Shown here in pieces: positions 44,097-53,577 of a DNA stretch of 64,000 nt. Every line of letters starts with the position of its first letter. Positions within the stretch are counted from its first letter, which is position 1. Source of the DNA: Murinocardiopsis flavida (GTDB lineage: Bacteria > Actinomycetota > Actinomycetes > Streptosporangiales > Streptosporangiaceae); assembly GCF_003014485.1 (NCBI RefSeq), contig NZ_PYGA01000019.1, positions 89,389 through 153,388 of the forward strand, given 5' to 3'. The position numbers and the translations under genes are program-made. A model generated the notes under the pieces. It did not search any database. It had not been told where the DNA came from and was given only the letters and a program-made list of their open reading frames with translations.

Positions 44097-44347
44097 GCGC
44101 CCCTCCGTATGGCCTTGATTCCGGTCGCGCCCCCATCGTTCCACGCGGCGCAGGACAGGGTGCGACCCGGTCGTATCGGGCACCCGAAACCCCACCGCAC
44201 CCCGCCCCGCCAGCACCCCCGACGCGCCGCGGAACGCTGACCGGATGTGGTCTGTGTCGGCGTTCCGCTCGTTGCGCGTGAGACGGGTGCGCGCGGAGTT
44301 AGGGTTGGAATCCACTCCCGCCCTCGACTGAAGAGATGAGCTGTTTC

Positions 44348-47300
44348 GTGGCCGACTCATTCGCTCACCTGCACGTTCACACCGAGTACTCGATGCTCGA
44401 CGGCGCCGCCAAGCTCAAGCCGTTGTTCGCCGAGGCCGCCCGGTTGCGGATGCCTGCGGTGGCGATGACCGACCACGGGAACATGTTCGGCGCCTACGAG
44501 TTCTGGAGCCAGTCCAAGGACTCCGGGGTCAAACCCATCATCGGCATCGAGGCCTACGTCGCTCCGGACTCGCGTCATTACAAGAAGCGCATGCAGTGGG
44601 GCCGCAGCGCCGGCGGCGAGGACGCCTCGGCCGAGGGCGGCAAGGACATCTCCGGCGGCGGGCGGTTCCTCCACCAGACCATGTGGGCCTACAACGCCCA
44701 GGGGTTGCGCAACCTCTTCCGGCTCTCCTCACTCGCATCCACCGAAGGGTTCTACGGCAAGCCCCGCATGGACCTGGAGATCATGGCCCAGTACAGCGAG
44801 GGCATCATGGTCACCACCGGCTGCCCCTCGGGTGGGGTGCAGACCCGGCTGCGCCTGGGCCAGGAGCGCGAGGCCGTCGCCTACGCCTCCCAGGTCCGCG
44901 ACATCTTCGGTCCCGACAACGTGTTCGTGGAACTCATGGACCACGGCATCGACATCGAGCGCCAGGTACGCGACGGCCTGCTCAAGGTCGCCCGCGAACT
45001 GTCCCTGCCCACGGTGGTCACCAACGACTCCCACTACGTCACCGAGGACCAGGCCGAGGCCCACGACGCCCTGCTCGCCGTGGGCGTGGGCAAGAACATC
45101 GACGACCCCACCCGGTTCCGGTTCAACGGCTCGGGCTATTACCTCAAGACCGCCGACGAGATGCGCGGCCTGAACAGCTTCGACGAATGGGCCGCGGGGT
45201 GCCGCAACACCCTGCTGATCGCCGAGCGGGTCGAGGACGGCTGCTACGACGAGGTCTTCGCCCACCGCGACATGATGCCGCGCTTCCCCGTCCCCGAGGG
45301 CGAGACCCAGGAGACCTGGCTGCGCCGCGAGGTCGACCGGCTCACCCCCACCCGCTACCCCAACGGTGCGAGCGACGAGGTGAACCGCCGCATCGACTAC
45401 GAGTTGGGCGTCATCAACGAGATGGGCTTTCCCGCCTACTTCCTCGTGGTCGCCGACATCTGCCAGCACGCGCGCACCAACGACATCGCGCTGGGCCCGG
45501 GCCGCGGTTCGGCCGCCGGGTCGATGATCGCCTACGTCCTGGGCATCACCGACCTCGACCCGCTGGCGCACGGGCTGCTGTTCGAGCGGTTCCTCAACCC
45601 CGAACGCGTCACCATGCCCGATGTCGACCTGGACTTCGACGAGCGCAAGCGCGGCGACATGATCCGCTACGTCACCGAGCTCTACGGCGACGAGCGGGTC
45701 GCCCAGATCCTGACCTTCGGCACCATCAAGGCCAAGGCCGCCATCAAGGACTCCACGCGCATCCTGGGGCTGCCCTACGCGGTGGGCGACAAGATCACCA
45801 AGGCGTTCCCCGCCGCGGCCGGCGGCAAGGAGATCGACCTCAGCGCCATCAGCGACGAGTCCAACCCGCGCTACGCCGAGGCCGCCGAGCTGCGCCAGCT
45901 CGACCAGAACGACCCCGAGGTGCACCGGGTCCTCCAGACCGCGCGCGGCATCGAGGGCCTCACCCGCGGCACCGGTGTGCACGCCGCCGGGGTCATCCTG
46001 TCCAAGGAACCGCTGCTCGACGTCGTCCCGCTGCACAAGCGCGACACCGACGGCGCCATCATCACCGGCTTCCCGTTCCCGCAGTGCGAGGACATGGGGC
46101 TGCTCAAGATGGACTTCCTGGGGTTGCGCAACCTCACCATCATCGACGACGCCGTGAAGAACGTGAAGGCCAACGAAGGCGTCGACGTCGACTTCGACCA
46201 GATCAGCGTCGCCGACAAGAAGACCTACGAGCTGCTGGCCCGCGGCGACACCCTGGGCGTGTTCCAGCTCGACGGCGGCGCCATGCGCAACCTGCTCAAG
46301 CGCATGGAGCCCACGGACTTCTCCGACATCATCGCGGTCAACGCCCTGTACCGGCCCGGTCCCATGGCCGCGAACGCGCACAACGACTACGCCGACCGCT
46401 CCAACGGGCGCCAGGAGATCACCTCGATCCACCCGGAGCTCTACGACGCCCTCGACCCCATCCTGTCCGAGACCTACCACGTGCTGGTCTACCAGGAGCA
46501 GATCATGGCCATCGCCCAGCAGTTGGGCGGGTACACCCTCGGCGGCGCCGACCTGATGCGCCGGGCCATGGGCAAGAAGAAGAAGGAGGCGCTGGAGAAG
46601 GAGTACGTCAAGTTCCAGGCCGGCATGCTGGAACGCGGCTTCTCCCAGGACGCCGTCACCACGCTGTGGGACGTCATGCTGCCGTTCTCCGGTTACGCGT
46701 TCAACAAGTCCCACGCCGCCGGGTACGCGATCCTGTCGTACCGCACCGCCTACCTCAAGGCCAACCACCCTGCCTCGTTCATGGCGGCGCTGCTCACCTC
46801 GGTCAGCGACGACAAGGACAAGATGGCCGGGTACCTCGCCGAGTGCCGCAAGATGGGCATCCAGGTGATGTCGCCCGACGTCAACGAGTCCGGCCTGCGC
46901 TTCACCCCCGTCGGCAAGGACATCCGCTTCGGCATGGGCGCGGTGCGCAACGTCGGCGCCAACGTGGTCGAGTCCATCTGCCGGTCCCGCGAGGAGAAGG
47001 GCAAGTTCGCGAACTTCGTGGACTTCCTGTCCAAGATCGAGGTGACCGCCTGCAACAAGCGGGTCATCGAGTCGCTGATCAAGGCGGGCGGCTTCGACAG
47101 CCTCGGGCAGCCGCGCATGGACCTCTTCAACCACCACGAGACCGCCGTCGAGGCCATGATCGGCTCGAAGCGCCAGGAGGCCAACGGCCAGTTCGACCTG
47201 TTCGGCGGCGGCGAGGAGAGCGACGAGCCCGCCGCGCCCATCGGGTTGAACATCCACTGGCGCGACGAAGAGTGGGACCGCAAGATCAAACTCGGGTTCG

Positions 47301-47911
47301 AGCGGGAGATGCTGGGCCTCTACGTGTCGAGCCACCCCCTCGCAGGTGCCGAGCGGATCCTGGCGCGCTCCCGCGACGCAACGGTCCTCGAGGTCATGAA
47401 CGGCGAGCGCAAGGCCAACGACATGGTCCGCATCGCCGGGCTCATCTCCAAGGTCGAGCGGCGGGTCAACAAGGCCGGCAACCAATGGGCCATCGTCGTG
47501 GTCGAGGACCTCGACGCCTCGACCGAGGCGCTGTTCTTCCCCAAGACCTACCCGCTGTACACCGACGCCCTCGCCGAGGACACCGCGGTCACCATCAAGG
47601 GCCGGGTGAACAGCCGCGACGGGACGTTCTCGCTGTTCGTGGAGGAGATGTCGATCCTCGACATCTCGCACGTCTCCGAAGGCCCGCCGCCCATGCTGCT
47701 GACCATCCCCGAGAAGCGGCTGACCAAGGAGCTGGTGGGCGACCTCAAGCAGGTGCTGGCGGGGCACCGCGGCGAGACCCCGCTGCGCATCCGGGTCGAC
47801 AACCCCGCGAAGTCGCGCATCGTCGCCGTCGACGACTACCCCGTGCGGATGGGCACCGAGTTCTCCGGCGAGATCAAGTCGCTGCTGGGGGCCGACGCCA
47901 TCTTCTACTGA
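44348..47911 (+). CDS. dnaE: DNA polymerase III alpha subunit
   Basis: 1187 residues from GTG 44348 (product starts MADSFAHLHVHTEYSMLDGA, as in other DnaE1 proteins); ATG 44336 is an alternative start 4 codons upstream. It has an N-terminal PHP domain (HLHVHTEYS, MTDHGNMFGAYEF), then palm residues in MPDVDLDFDERKRGDMIRY and GPGRGSAAGS. The fingers, a tandem HhH region and a C-terminal OB fold follow. Replicative polymerase of the cell. Confidence 0.97.
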   Translation: MADSFAHLHVHTEYSMLDGAAKLKPLFAEAARLRMPAVAMTDHGNMFGAYEFWSQSKDSGVKPIIGIEAYVAPDSRHYKKRMQWGRSAGGEDASAEGGKDISGGGRFLHQTMWAYNAQGLRNLFRLSSLASTEGFYGKPRMDLEIMAQYSEGIMVTTGCPSGGVQTRLRLGQEREAVAYASQVRDIFGPDNVFVELMDHGIDIERQVRDGLLKVARELSLPTVVTNDSHYVTEDQAEAHDALLAVGVGKNIDDPTRFRFNGSGYYLKTADEMRGLNSFDEWAAGCRNTLLIAERVEDGCYDEVFAHRDMMPRFPVPEGETQETWLRREVDRLTPTRYPNGASDEVNRRIDYELGVINEMGFPAYFLVVADICQHARTNDIALGPGRGSAAGSMIAYVLGITDLDPLAHGLLFERFLNPERVTMPDVDLDFDERKRGDMIRYVTELYGDERVAQILTFGTIKAKAAIKDSTRILGLPYAVGDKITKAFPAAAGGKEIDLSAISDESNPRYAEAAELRQLDQNDPEVHRVLQTARGIEGLTRGTGVHAAGVILSKEPLLDVVPLHKRDTDGAIITGFPFPQCEDMGLLKMDFLGLRNLTIIDDAVKNVKANEGVDVDFDQISVADKKTYELLARGDTLGVFQLDGGAMRNLLKRMEPTDFSDIIAVNALYRPGPMAANAHNDYADRSNGRQEITSIHPELYDALDPILSETYHVLVYQEQIMAIAQQLGGYTLGGADLMRRAMGKKKKEALEKEYVKFQAGMLERGFSQDAVTTLWDVMLPFSGYAFNKSHAAGYAILSYRTAYLKANHPASFMAALLTSVSDDKDKMAGYLAECRKMGIQVMSPDVNESGLRFTPVGKDIRFGMGAVRNVGANVVESICRSREEKGKFANFVDFLSKIEVTACNKRVIESLIKAGGFDSLGQPRMDLFNHHETAVEAMIGSKRQEANGQFDLFGGGEESDEPAAPIGLNIHWRDEEWDRKIKLGFEREMLGLYVSSHPLAGAERILARSRDATVLEVMNGERKANDMVRIAGLISKVERRVNKAGNQWAIVVVEDLDASTEALFFPKTYPLYTDALAEDTAVTIKGRVNSRDGTFSLFVEEMSILDISHVSEGPPPMLLTIPEKRLTKELVGDLKQVLAGHRGETPLRIRVDNPAKSRIVAVDDYPVRMGTEFSGEIKSLLGADAIFY

Positions 47912-47958
47912 GTCCTACGACCGAGTGCCGCGGAGCAGTGCGCGCACGCTTCGACTGC

Positions 47959-47991
47959 GGGGGCGGTGGTCCGGTGAGGACCGCCGCCCCC
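47959..47991 (+). terminator. Terminator after dnaE
   Basis: 14-bp arms with one mismatch (GGGGGCGGTGGTCC / GGACCGCCGCCCCC), 5-nt loop, then CGTTGCC. Located 48 nt after the dnaE stop. Confidence 0.7.
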
Positions 47992-48152
47992 GTTGCCGTG
48001 CGCCCGAAAGCCCCGCGCCGCAGCGGTTCCAGCACTTCACAGGTGACGGAACGAAGCTGATATGTCCACATGAGTCACGGCAATCCCGATTCACTGGCAT
48101 AATCGGGCGCCGATCATCAAGTGGATCTTCGACAGGACTGAGAGGTGCTCCG

Positions 48153-48833
48153 TTGAGCGAGCGCGGCGTGCACGACGGCGACCTGCCGGGGTCCGCGGGC
48201 GAGCACCATGTCCAGAAGGTGCTCGGGACCACCGAACGGGCCGAGCGCTTCTACCGCGACCAGGTGCTCGACCACCTCAATGAGCGGATGCGGGAGTTCA
48301 TCGCCCGCCAGGAGATGATGTTCGTCGCGACCGCCGACTCCCACGGCAACTGCGACTCCTCCTTCCGGGCCGGCCCGCCCGGTTTCGTGCACATCATCGA
48401 CGACCGGCGGCTCGCCTACCCCGAGTTCCGCGGCAACGGCGTGCTCGCGAGCCTCGGCAACATCGCCGAGAACCCCGGCATCGGGATGATGTTCCTCGAC
48501 TTCACCCGCGACCGGATCGGCCTGCACGTCAACGGGCGCGCGGCGATCCTCGACGACCCCGACCTGCGCCGCCTCGCACCGGACGCGCCGCAGCCCCAGA
48601 TCCCCGGGCAGCGCGCGCAGGTGTGGGTCCTCGCCGAGGTCGACGAGGCCTACATCCACTGCCGCAAGCACCTGCCCCGCCTGCGCCCGATCGAGGACGG
48701 CGAGTCCGCCGCATGGGGGACCGACGACACCCGTAGCAAGGGAGGTGACTTCTTCGCGGCCCGCGAGACCGCCAGCCCTTGGAGCGCAGGGCGGGAGCGG
48801 CGCCCGCTCGAACCGGTGTCCCAGCACCGGTGA
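48153..48833 (+). CDS. Pyridoxamine 5'-phosphate oxidase family (PPOX) protein
   Basis: 226 residues from TTG 48153, which has GAGAGGT 5 nt upstream; GTG 48168 is an alternative. Split-barrel flavin-binding fold: QEMMFVATADSHGNCDSSFRAGPPGFV, GMMFLDFTRDRIGLHVNGRA, and AYIHCRKHLPRL, the typical C-terminal signature. It is 93 nt upstream of a globin gene on the same strand, suggesting a joint flavin/heme redox role (inference). Confidence 0.9.
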   Translation: MSERGVHDGDLPGSAGEHHVQKVLGTTERAERFYRDQVLDHLNERMREFIARQEMMFVATADSHGNCDSSFRAGPPGFVHIIDDRRLAYPEFRGNGVLASLGNIAENPGIGMMFLDFTRDRIGLHVNGRAAILDDPDLRRLAPDAPQPQIPGQRAQVWVLAEVDEAYIHCRKHLPRLRPIEDGESAAWGTDDTRSKGGDFFAARETASPWSAGRERRPLEPVSQHR

Positions 48834-48926
48834 CGAGGAGCGCCGCCGCCCCGACCGCCCGAACTCCCCGCACGCCGACCGGCCGCTCCGGCGCCGTTCG
48901 GCCACACGCAAGGCAGAGTCAGCCCG

Positions 48927-49457
48927 ATGCAGCACCGCACTGTAGACCAGGTACCGCCTCCGAGCCCCCGGGTGATCGACGTCGTGCGCGCCACCTGCGC
49001 GACCCTGCCCGATGATTCGACCCTGCTCGCGGAGCACTTCTACGACCACCTGTTCCGCCTGGCGCCCGACATCCGGCCGATGTTCGCCGCCGACATGACC
49101 CAGCAGCAGATCCGCATGAGCGAGGCGCTGCTCGACGTCGTGCGCAACCTCGACCAGCCCCAGGAGATCCAGGCCTACCTGCGCGACCTCGGCGCCCACC
49201 ACTACCGCGTGCTCGGCGTGGAACCCGCGCAGTACCGCTACGTCGGCTGGGCGCTGGTCCGCGCGGTCGGCGACCTCTCGAACTCGTGGAGTTCGCACAC
49301 CGGGTCCGCCTGGGTGCTCGTCTACGAATGGATCACGGCGAACATGCTGGCCGGCGCCCAGGAGGCCGCCGAACGGTCCCGCATGACCGAGACGCGCCGC
49401 ACGGAACCGGCCCGCGAGCGCCAGACCGACCCCGGTCGCCGGGCGCGCACACGCTGA
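48927..49457 (+). CDS. Single-domain globin (flavohemoglobin-type)
   Basis: 176 residues. Globin fold over about 10-145: LLAEHFYDHLFRLAPDIRPMFAADM, then LGAHHYRVLGVEPAQYRYVGWALVRAV. The proximal His lies in GAHHYRVLGV. It is closer to the globin domain of flavohemoglobins than to truncated globins, but the reductase domain is missing. The C-terminus is a short Arg-rich tail. A role in NO or oxygen chemistry is likely. Confidence 0.9.
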   Translation: MQHRTVDQVPPPSPRVIDVVRATCATLPDDSTLLAEHFYDHLFRLAPDIRPMFAADMTQQQIRMSEALLDVVRNLDQPQEIQAYLRDLGAHHYRVLGVEPAQYRYVGWALVRAVGDLSNSWSSHTGSAWVLVYEWITANMLAGAQEAAERSRMTETRRTEPARERQTDPGRRARTR

Positions 49458-49562
49458 CCCGGCCGACCCCGCACGCCCGGCCCACAAGGCCGAGGGTGCC
49501 CGACCACGGCGCCGGCGGACCCCGCCACACGCGGACCCGGCGCCCGCCGCGCCCCTGACTCC

Positions 49563-50312
49563 TTAGCCGCGCGCGCCGCGCAGCGGTACCTCTGACGGTG
49601 TCCGGAGCGCCCGCACGGCCAGGAGGGCCGCCCACGCGAAGCCGGTGACCAGCGCAATGCGCTGAAGCAGCCCGCCGAGGTCCGCAAAGCCCGACACCTG
49701 GCCGAAGCCGAGGCTCGCGAGGACGGTCGCGGCCGTGAAGCCGACAGCGGTGGCGACGGAGTAGGCCGCCCACCCGTATCGCCGCTCGCCGACGAACCGC
49801 AGCGCGAAGAGGACGCAGGCCGCGGGCGGGGCGAGGAACACCGGCGTCGAGAACAGGTCGTGCAGGAGACCGTGGGGGCTGTATTCGGTCAGCAGGTCGG
49901 CGGTGCCCGGTGGATACCCGCTGACCGGGTCGGTGGTGTAGATCCCCGCGCCGATCAGGCCGACGCCCCACAGGCCGATCAGCAGCGGCCCCCACACCGA
50001 TGCGCGGCCCGTGCCGAGCGCCCTCCGCAGGCCCACCGCGAACGCCGCCATGAGCAGCCCCGACGCGATGAAGGCGGCGGTCTGGGTCCAGCCGGTGTCG
50101 CCGAGGGCGAGCGAACTGACCGGGTGGCGCACCGGGTCGTAGTCGGCGCGCACGGCCCCGGTGCCGAGGAACACCCCGACGAACAGGAGTCCGGCGGCGA
50201 CTCCGCACGCCAGGAGCGCGCGCACGGTCCGCTGCCCGGCAGGGTCCGCCGGGCCCCACGCTGTGCCGTCGGCCGCTGAGGAGCCGCGGCCCTGCCCCGA
50301 GAACCGCTCCAT
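49563..50312 (-). CDS. DUF998-type membrane protein
   Basis: 249 residues from ATG 50312, with GGAGGC upstream. Six hydrophobic helices. Motifs include DYDPVRHPVSSLALGDTGW and GIYTTDPVSGYPPG, as in the DUF998 family of uncharacterised membrane proteins. It is divergent from padR. Confidence 0.88.
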   Translation of the reverse strand: MERFSGQGRGSSAADGTAWGPADPAGQRTVRALLACGVAAGLLFVGVFLGTGAVRADYDPVRHPVSSLALGDTGWTQTAAFIASGLLMAAFAVGLRRALGTGRASVWGPLLIGLWGVGLIGAGIYTTDPVSGYPPGTADLLTEYSPHGLLHDLFSTPVFLAPPAACVLFALRFVGERRYGWAAYSVATAVGFTAATVLASLGFGQVSGFADLGGLLQRIALVTGFAWAALLAVRALRTPSEVPLRGARG

Positions 50313-50381
50313 CGCGCCTGCCTCCGGATCCGCCCGCTGTCGGTGCCCGGCGGCCCGCGCCGGGCCGCCCTTCTCCCGCGC

Positions 50382-50411
50382 AGAGTAGGGCGCGCCCGAT
50401 CCCGATGTCAA
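50382..50411 (-). promoter_or_regulatory. Promoter of the DUF998 gene
   Basis: On the - strand, TTGACA (50406-50411) and TACTCT (50382-50387) are spaced by 18 bp. The -35 lies in the inverted repeat GTCAA-N6-TTGAC (50407-50422). Confidence 0.65.
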
Positions 50412-50472
50412 TAAATGTTGACGGTCGAGGCGGCGGAGGGTCGAGGTGACAGAGATATTACTTGCCAGCGAT

Positions 50473-50490
50473 ACGATACCGATATATCGT
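50473..50490. promoter_or_regulatory. Putative PadR operator
   Basis: ACGATA-N6-TATCGT, a perfect inverted repeat in an AT-rich stretch 90 bp upstream of padR. Other CGATA/TATCG half-sites lie around it (50470-50530). Confidence 0.5.
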
Positions 50491-50579
50491 AAAAACGTAA
50501 TCGTTCGATTAGACCTATCGAAACCTATCGCGACCGCCGGGAGGCGGAGCGGAGGTGCGAACATACGAGGAGACCGATC

Positions 50580-51485
50580 ATGAATGCGATGGCAATGCCA
50601 TGGCCGTTCGGCGCGCAGTCCGGACGCCCTGGCCCCTGGTGGCTGGCCGCCGCCGCGGGCGCGGAGCGATCGGAGGGCCGGGGCCGCGGACGCCGCGGCG
50701 ACGAGCGGACCAGTGAGCGAGAAGGCGAAACACGAGACCGAAAGGGATGGCGGCATGGCGGCTGCGGAGACCACCGGCACGGGTTCGGCTGGGCGGCCAT
50801 GAGCCCCCGGCACCACGGCCCGCACGGCGGCGGCCCATGGGGACCCCCCGGACCGTGGGGGCCCGGTGGTCCGTTCGGCCCCGGCGGCAACCCGTTCGAG
50901 GCGTTCTTCGGCGGCGGGCGCGGACACCGGCGCGGCGGCGGCCGCCGCGTGCGGCGCGGCGGCGTGCGGATCGCCATCCTGGTCCTGCTCGCGGAGGAGT
51001 CGCGCAGCGGCTACGAGATCATCCGCGAAGGCAAGGAGCGCAGCCGCGGCCAGTGGAACCCGAGCCCCGGCTCCGTCTACCCGATGTTGCAGCAACTGGA
51101 GGACGAGGGTCTCGTACGCCCCGCCGAGCCCGGAGACGACGCCCGCCGGCGCCCCTTCGAGCTGACCGACGAGGGCAGGCGCTACGTCGAGGACAACGCC
51201 GAGGAACTGGTGCTCCCCTGGGAGGCCGAACCCGAGGAGGAGTCGGGCGGCTACTCCGCCTACACCGAACTCGCGAGCGTGGCGGCCCAGCTCGCCGCGG
51301 CGGCGATGCAGGTCACGCAGGCCGGCACCACCGACCAGGTCGAGCGGGCGAAGGACCTGCTCGCCGAGACCCGGCGCGGGCTGTACCGCATCCTCGCCGA
51401 GGACGACACCGACGACGCGGCCGACGACGGTGAACCGTCCGAGGGCGGCGGCCCCGACACCCACGGCGACGGCCCTCGGGCCTGA
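50580..51485 (+). CDS. PadR family transcriptional regulator with Gly/Pro/His-rich extension
   Basis: 301 residues; ATG with GAGGAGA upstream. The first ~125 residues are low complexity, with SPRHHGPHGGGPWGPPGP and later FFGGGRGHRRGGGRR. The PadR winged helix (about 128-205: RIAILVLLAEESRSGYEIIREG, SPGSVYPMLQQLEDEGLV) and a helical C-terminal dimer region with an acidic tail follow. It probably represses itself and the divergent DUF998 gene. Confidence 0.9.
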   Translation: MNAMAMPWPFGAQSGRPGPWWLAAAAGAERSEGRGRGRRGDERTSEREGETRDRKGWRHGGCGDHRHGFGWAAMSPRHHGPHGGGPWGPPGPWGPGGPFGPGGNPFEAFFGGGRGHRRGGGRRVRRGGVRIAILVLLAEESRSGYEIIREGKERSRGQWNPSPGSVYPMLQQLEDEGLVRPAEPGDDARRRPFELTDEGRRYVEDNAEELVLPWEAEPEEESGGYSAYTELASVAAQLAAAAMQVTQAGTTDQVERAKDLLAETRRGLYRILAEDDTDDAADDGEPSEGGGPDTHGDGPRA

Positions 51486-51493
51486 CACCGGCC

Positions 51494-51523
51494 GGCGGGG
51501 CGGGTGCGGCACGCCGCCCCGCC
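51494..51523 (+). terminator. Terminator after padR
   Basis: Perfect 10-bp arms GGCGGGGCGG / CCGCCCCGCC with a 10-nt loop, 9 nt after the stop. Confidence 0.65.
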
Positions 51524-51639
51524 CCGCCCCGCCGTGCGTGCCCCGGCGGCGACCCGTCTCGCGACGCTGACGGTGCCTGCCGGGCTTGCGCCGAGGCTGC
51601 CGCAGCGGGCCCCCGCGAAACTCCGCGAAGCGGGCGCAG

Positions 51640-51735
51640 TAGGGGCGCGCGGCACACCCCCTCCACCTCAGGGCACCAGGACCGCGCCGCACACCCCCTT
51701 CACCCCAGGACACCAGGGATGCGCCGCACACCCCC
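51640..51735 (-). repeat. ~37-bp intergenic repeat, two copies plus partial (inverse of 35913-35990)
   Basis: On the - strand it reads CCTGGTGTCCTGGGGTGAAG then GGGGTGTGCGGCGCG, nearly the same as at 35913-35990. Confidence 0.85.
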
Positions 51736-51815
51736 ACCAGCGCAGCTATCCGGTGGGCGGGGCGATCGCGTGTGCTCGCACGTGTACTCCGTGCGTATTG
51801 ACCTGCACCCGTTCC

Positions 51816-51853
51816 ATGATCCAGGCTGGTCCGGTATAGACCGGACTATACCG
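51816..51853 (+). promoter_or_regulatory. PTS operon promoter and GntR-type operator
   Basis: CGGTATAG-N6-CTATACCG (51832-51853, perfect 8-bp arms) overlaps a likely -10 (TATAGA, 51835-51840). GGTATAGACC resembles HutC/DasR-type half-sites. The IIC start is 51 bp downstream. Confidence 0.55.
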
Positions 51854-51903
51854 ACATCGATGAGCGGGCCCCGCTCCAGTCACTGCCGCCGACGGGATGA
51901 CGA

Positions 51904-53502
51904 ATGGACGCCGTAGTTAATGCGCTGATCTGGATCGCGAACAACGTGTTCGGCCAGATGGCCATCCTGATCGGGATCATCACGCTGCTGGGCCTGGTGC
52001 TCCAGCGCAAACCCATCGAGGACGTCGTGGGCGGCGCGCTGCGCGCCACCCTCGGCATCATCATCCTGTTCGTCGGCATCGACCTGTTCACGGGCGGGCT
52101 CACCAGCTTCCAGGCCATCGTGTCGAGCGCGGTGGGGCTCGACCCGCCAGCCTCGGAGAACACCCTTGAGGACTTCCTCAAGGGCTACGGCGGCACCGTC
52201 GCGATGATCATCACCATCGGCTTCCTGCTGCACATCCTCCTCGTCGCGGTGTTCCCCGCGGCCCGCTACGTGTACCTCACCGGGCACCTGATGTTCTACG
52301 TCAGCGTCGTCATCACCGCCTGCCTGGTGGAGGTCTACGGCGACCTGCCCCAGGTCACCCTGATCGCGGCCGGGTCCGTGCTGATCGCCTGCTATTGGAC
52401 GCTGCAACCGCTGTGGATGCGCCCGGTGATGCTCAAGGTCACCGGCGGGCGCGACGACTTCGGGTTCGGGCACACCACCTCGACCCTCGGCCTGCTCACC
52501 GCCGTGGTCGCCCGCCCGTTCGGCGACCCCGAGCGCCACTCCACCGAGCGCCTGAAGCTGCCCCGGCAGCTGTCCTTCTTCAAGGACGTCAACGTCAGCA
52601 CCGCCCTGGTCATCGGCGCGATCCTGCTCGTCTCGATGGCGTTCGCCGACTCCGGTGTCATCGCCCAGGCGGCCGCAGAGTACGACCCCGAGATCGACCC
52701 GTGGGCATGGGGCGTCATCGCCGCGTTCCGGTTCGCCGCCGGGATCGCCATCCTGCTGTACGGCGTGCGGATGTTCCTCGCTGAGATCGTCCCGGCGTTC
52801 AAGGGCATCAGCGACAAGGTCGTGCCCGGCACCCGGCCCGCGCTCGACATCCCCACGATCTTCCCGTTCGCGCCGACGGCCGTCATGCTCGGCTTCATTT
52901 CGAGCACCGCGACCTTCCTCATCCTGCTCGGCGTGTTCGCCGGGGCGGGCTGGTTCACCCTCGTCCCGCCGATGATCATGCTGTTCTTCGGCGGCGGTGC
53001 GGGCGGCGTGTTCGGCAACGCGGTCGCCGGGTGGCGCGGCGCGCTGATCGGCGGCGTGCTCAACGGTGTCGTCCTCGCCGTCGGGCAGGCGCTCACGTGG
53101 GGGATGCTGTCGTCCACGGCACCCGAGCTGGCGACCCTCGCCGACCCCGACTGGTACGTCATCGCCTGGCTGCTCATCGCCGTCGGCAACGTGGTGCCCG
53201 GTGTGTGGCCCATCCCGGTCGTCGTCGGCGCGATCACGGTCGCCCTGCTGTTCTGGCTCTCGCGCCGCAAGCGCGCGCAGGAGCGCCAAGAGGCCGCGGA
53301 GGCGGCCGCCGCCGAAGAGCAGGCGCAGGCGGCCGCGGCGGACGGCGGCGCGACCGCCGACGCACCGGAGAGCGCGCCGAGCGGCGCGGCGGCCGATACT
53401 GAGACCACCACGGACACCGAGTCCGCAACGGATACCAAGGTCACCGACACCGAGGCCACGGACACCGCGGCCACGGACACCAACAAGGACGAGCGTCCCT
53501 GA
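51904..53502 (+). CDS. PTS ascorbate/galactitol-family IIC component (UlaA/SgaT-like)
   Basis: 532 residues, about ten to twelve hydrophobic helices and a hydrophilic Ala/Thr/Asp-rich tail (about 470-532). UlaA-type features include IANNVFGQMAILIGIITLLGLVLQRK, GFGHTTSTLGLL and MFFGGGAGGVFGNAVAGWRGA. It transports a sugar or sugar acid with phosphorylation by its IIB partner, whose gene follows after 75 nt. The substrate is not fixed by sequence. Confidence 0.92.
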   Translation: MDAVVNALIWIANNVFGQMAILIGIITLLGLVLQRKPIEDVVGGALRATLGIIILFVGIDLFTGGLTSFQAIVSSAVGLDPPASENTLEDFLKGYGGTVAMIITIGFLLHILLVAVFPAARYVYLTGHLMFYVSVVITACLVEVYGDLPQVTLIAAGSVLIACYWTLQPLWMRPVMLKVTGGRDDFGFGHTTSTLGLLTAVVARPFGDPERHSTERLKLPRQLSFFKDVNVSTALVIGAILLVSMAFADSGVIAQAAAEYDPEIDPWAWGVIAAFRFAAGIAILLYGVRMFLAEIVPAFKGISDKVVPGTRPALDIPTIFPFAPTAVMLGFISSTATFLILLGVFAGAGWFTLVPPMIMLFFGGGAGGVFGNAVAGWRGALIGGVLNGVVLAVGQALTWGMLSSTAPELATLADPDWYVIAWLLIAVGNVVPGVWPIPVVVGAITVALLFWLSRRKRAQERQEAAEAAAAEEQAQAAAADGGATADAPESAPSGAAADTETTTDTESATDTKVTDTEATDTAATDTNKDERP

Positions 53503-53577
53503 GCCCCGCACGCTGACGGCTCACCGCTCTCAGGCGCCCGCCCGACCGGGTCGGGCGCCCACGTCGAAGGAGGACCC

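Larger units (their letters stand above)
51486..51903. other. Intergenic region: terminator, ~37-bp repeats, PTS promoter
   Basis: 418 bp holding a padR terminator (51494-51523), the inverted copies of the ~37-bp repeat (51640-51735) and the promoter/operator of the PTS genes (51816-51853). No gene is seen. Confidence 0.75.

Noticed and set aside
44729..47767. About 1000-codon open frame antisense to dnaE
   Set aside because: Mirror of the dnaE codon bias; dnaE motifs are intact on the + strand, and the antisense product is low-complexity Val/Gly/Leu/Asp with no domain.
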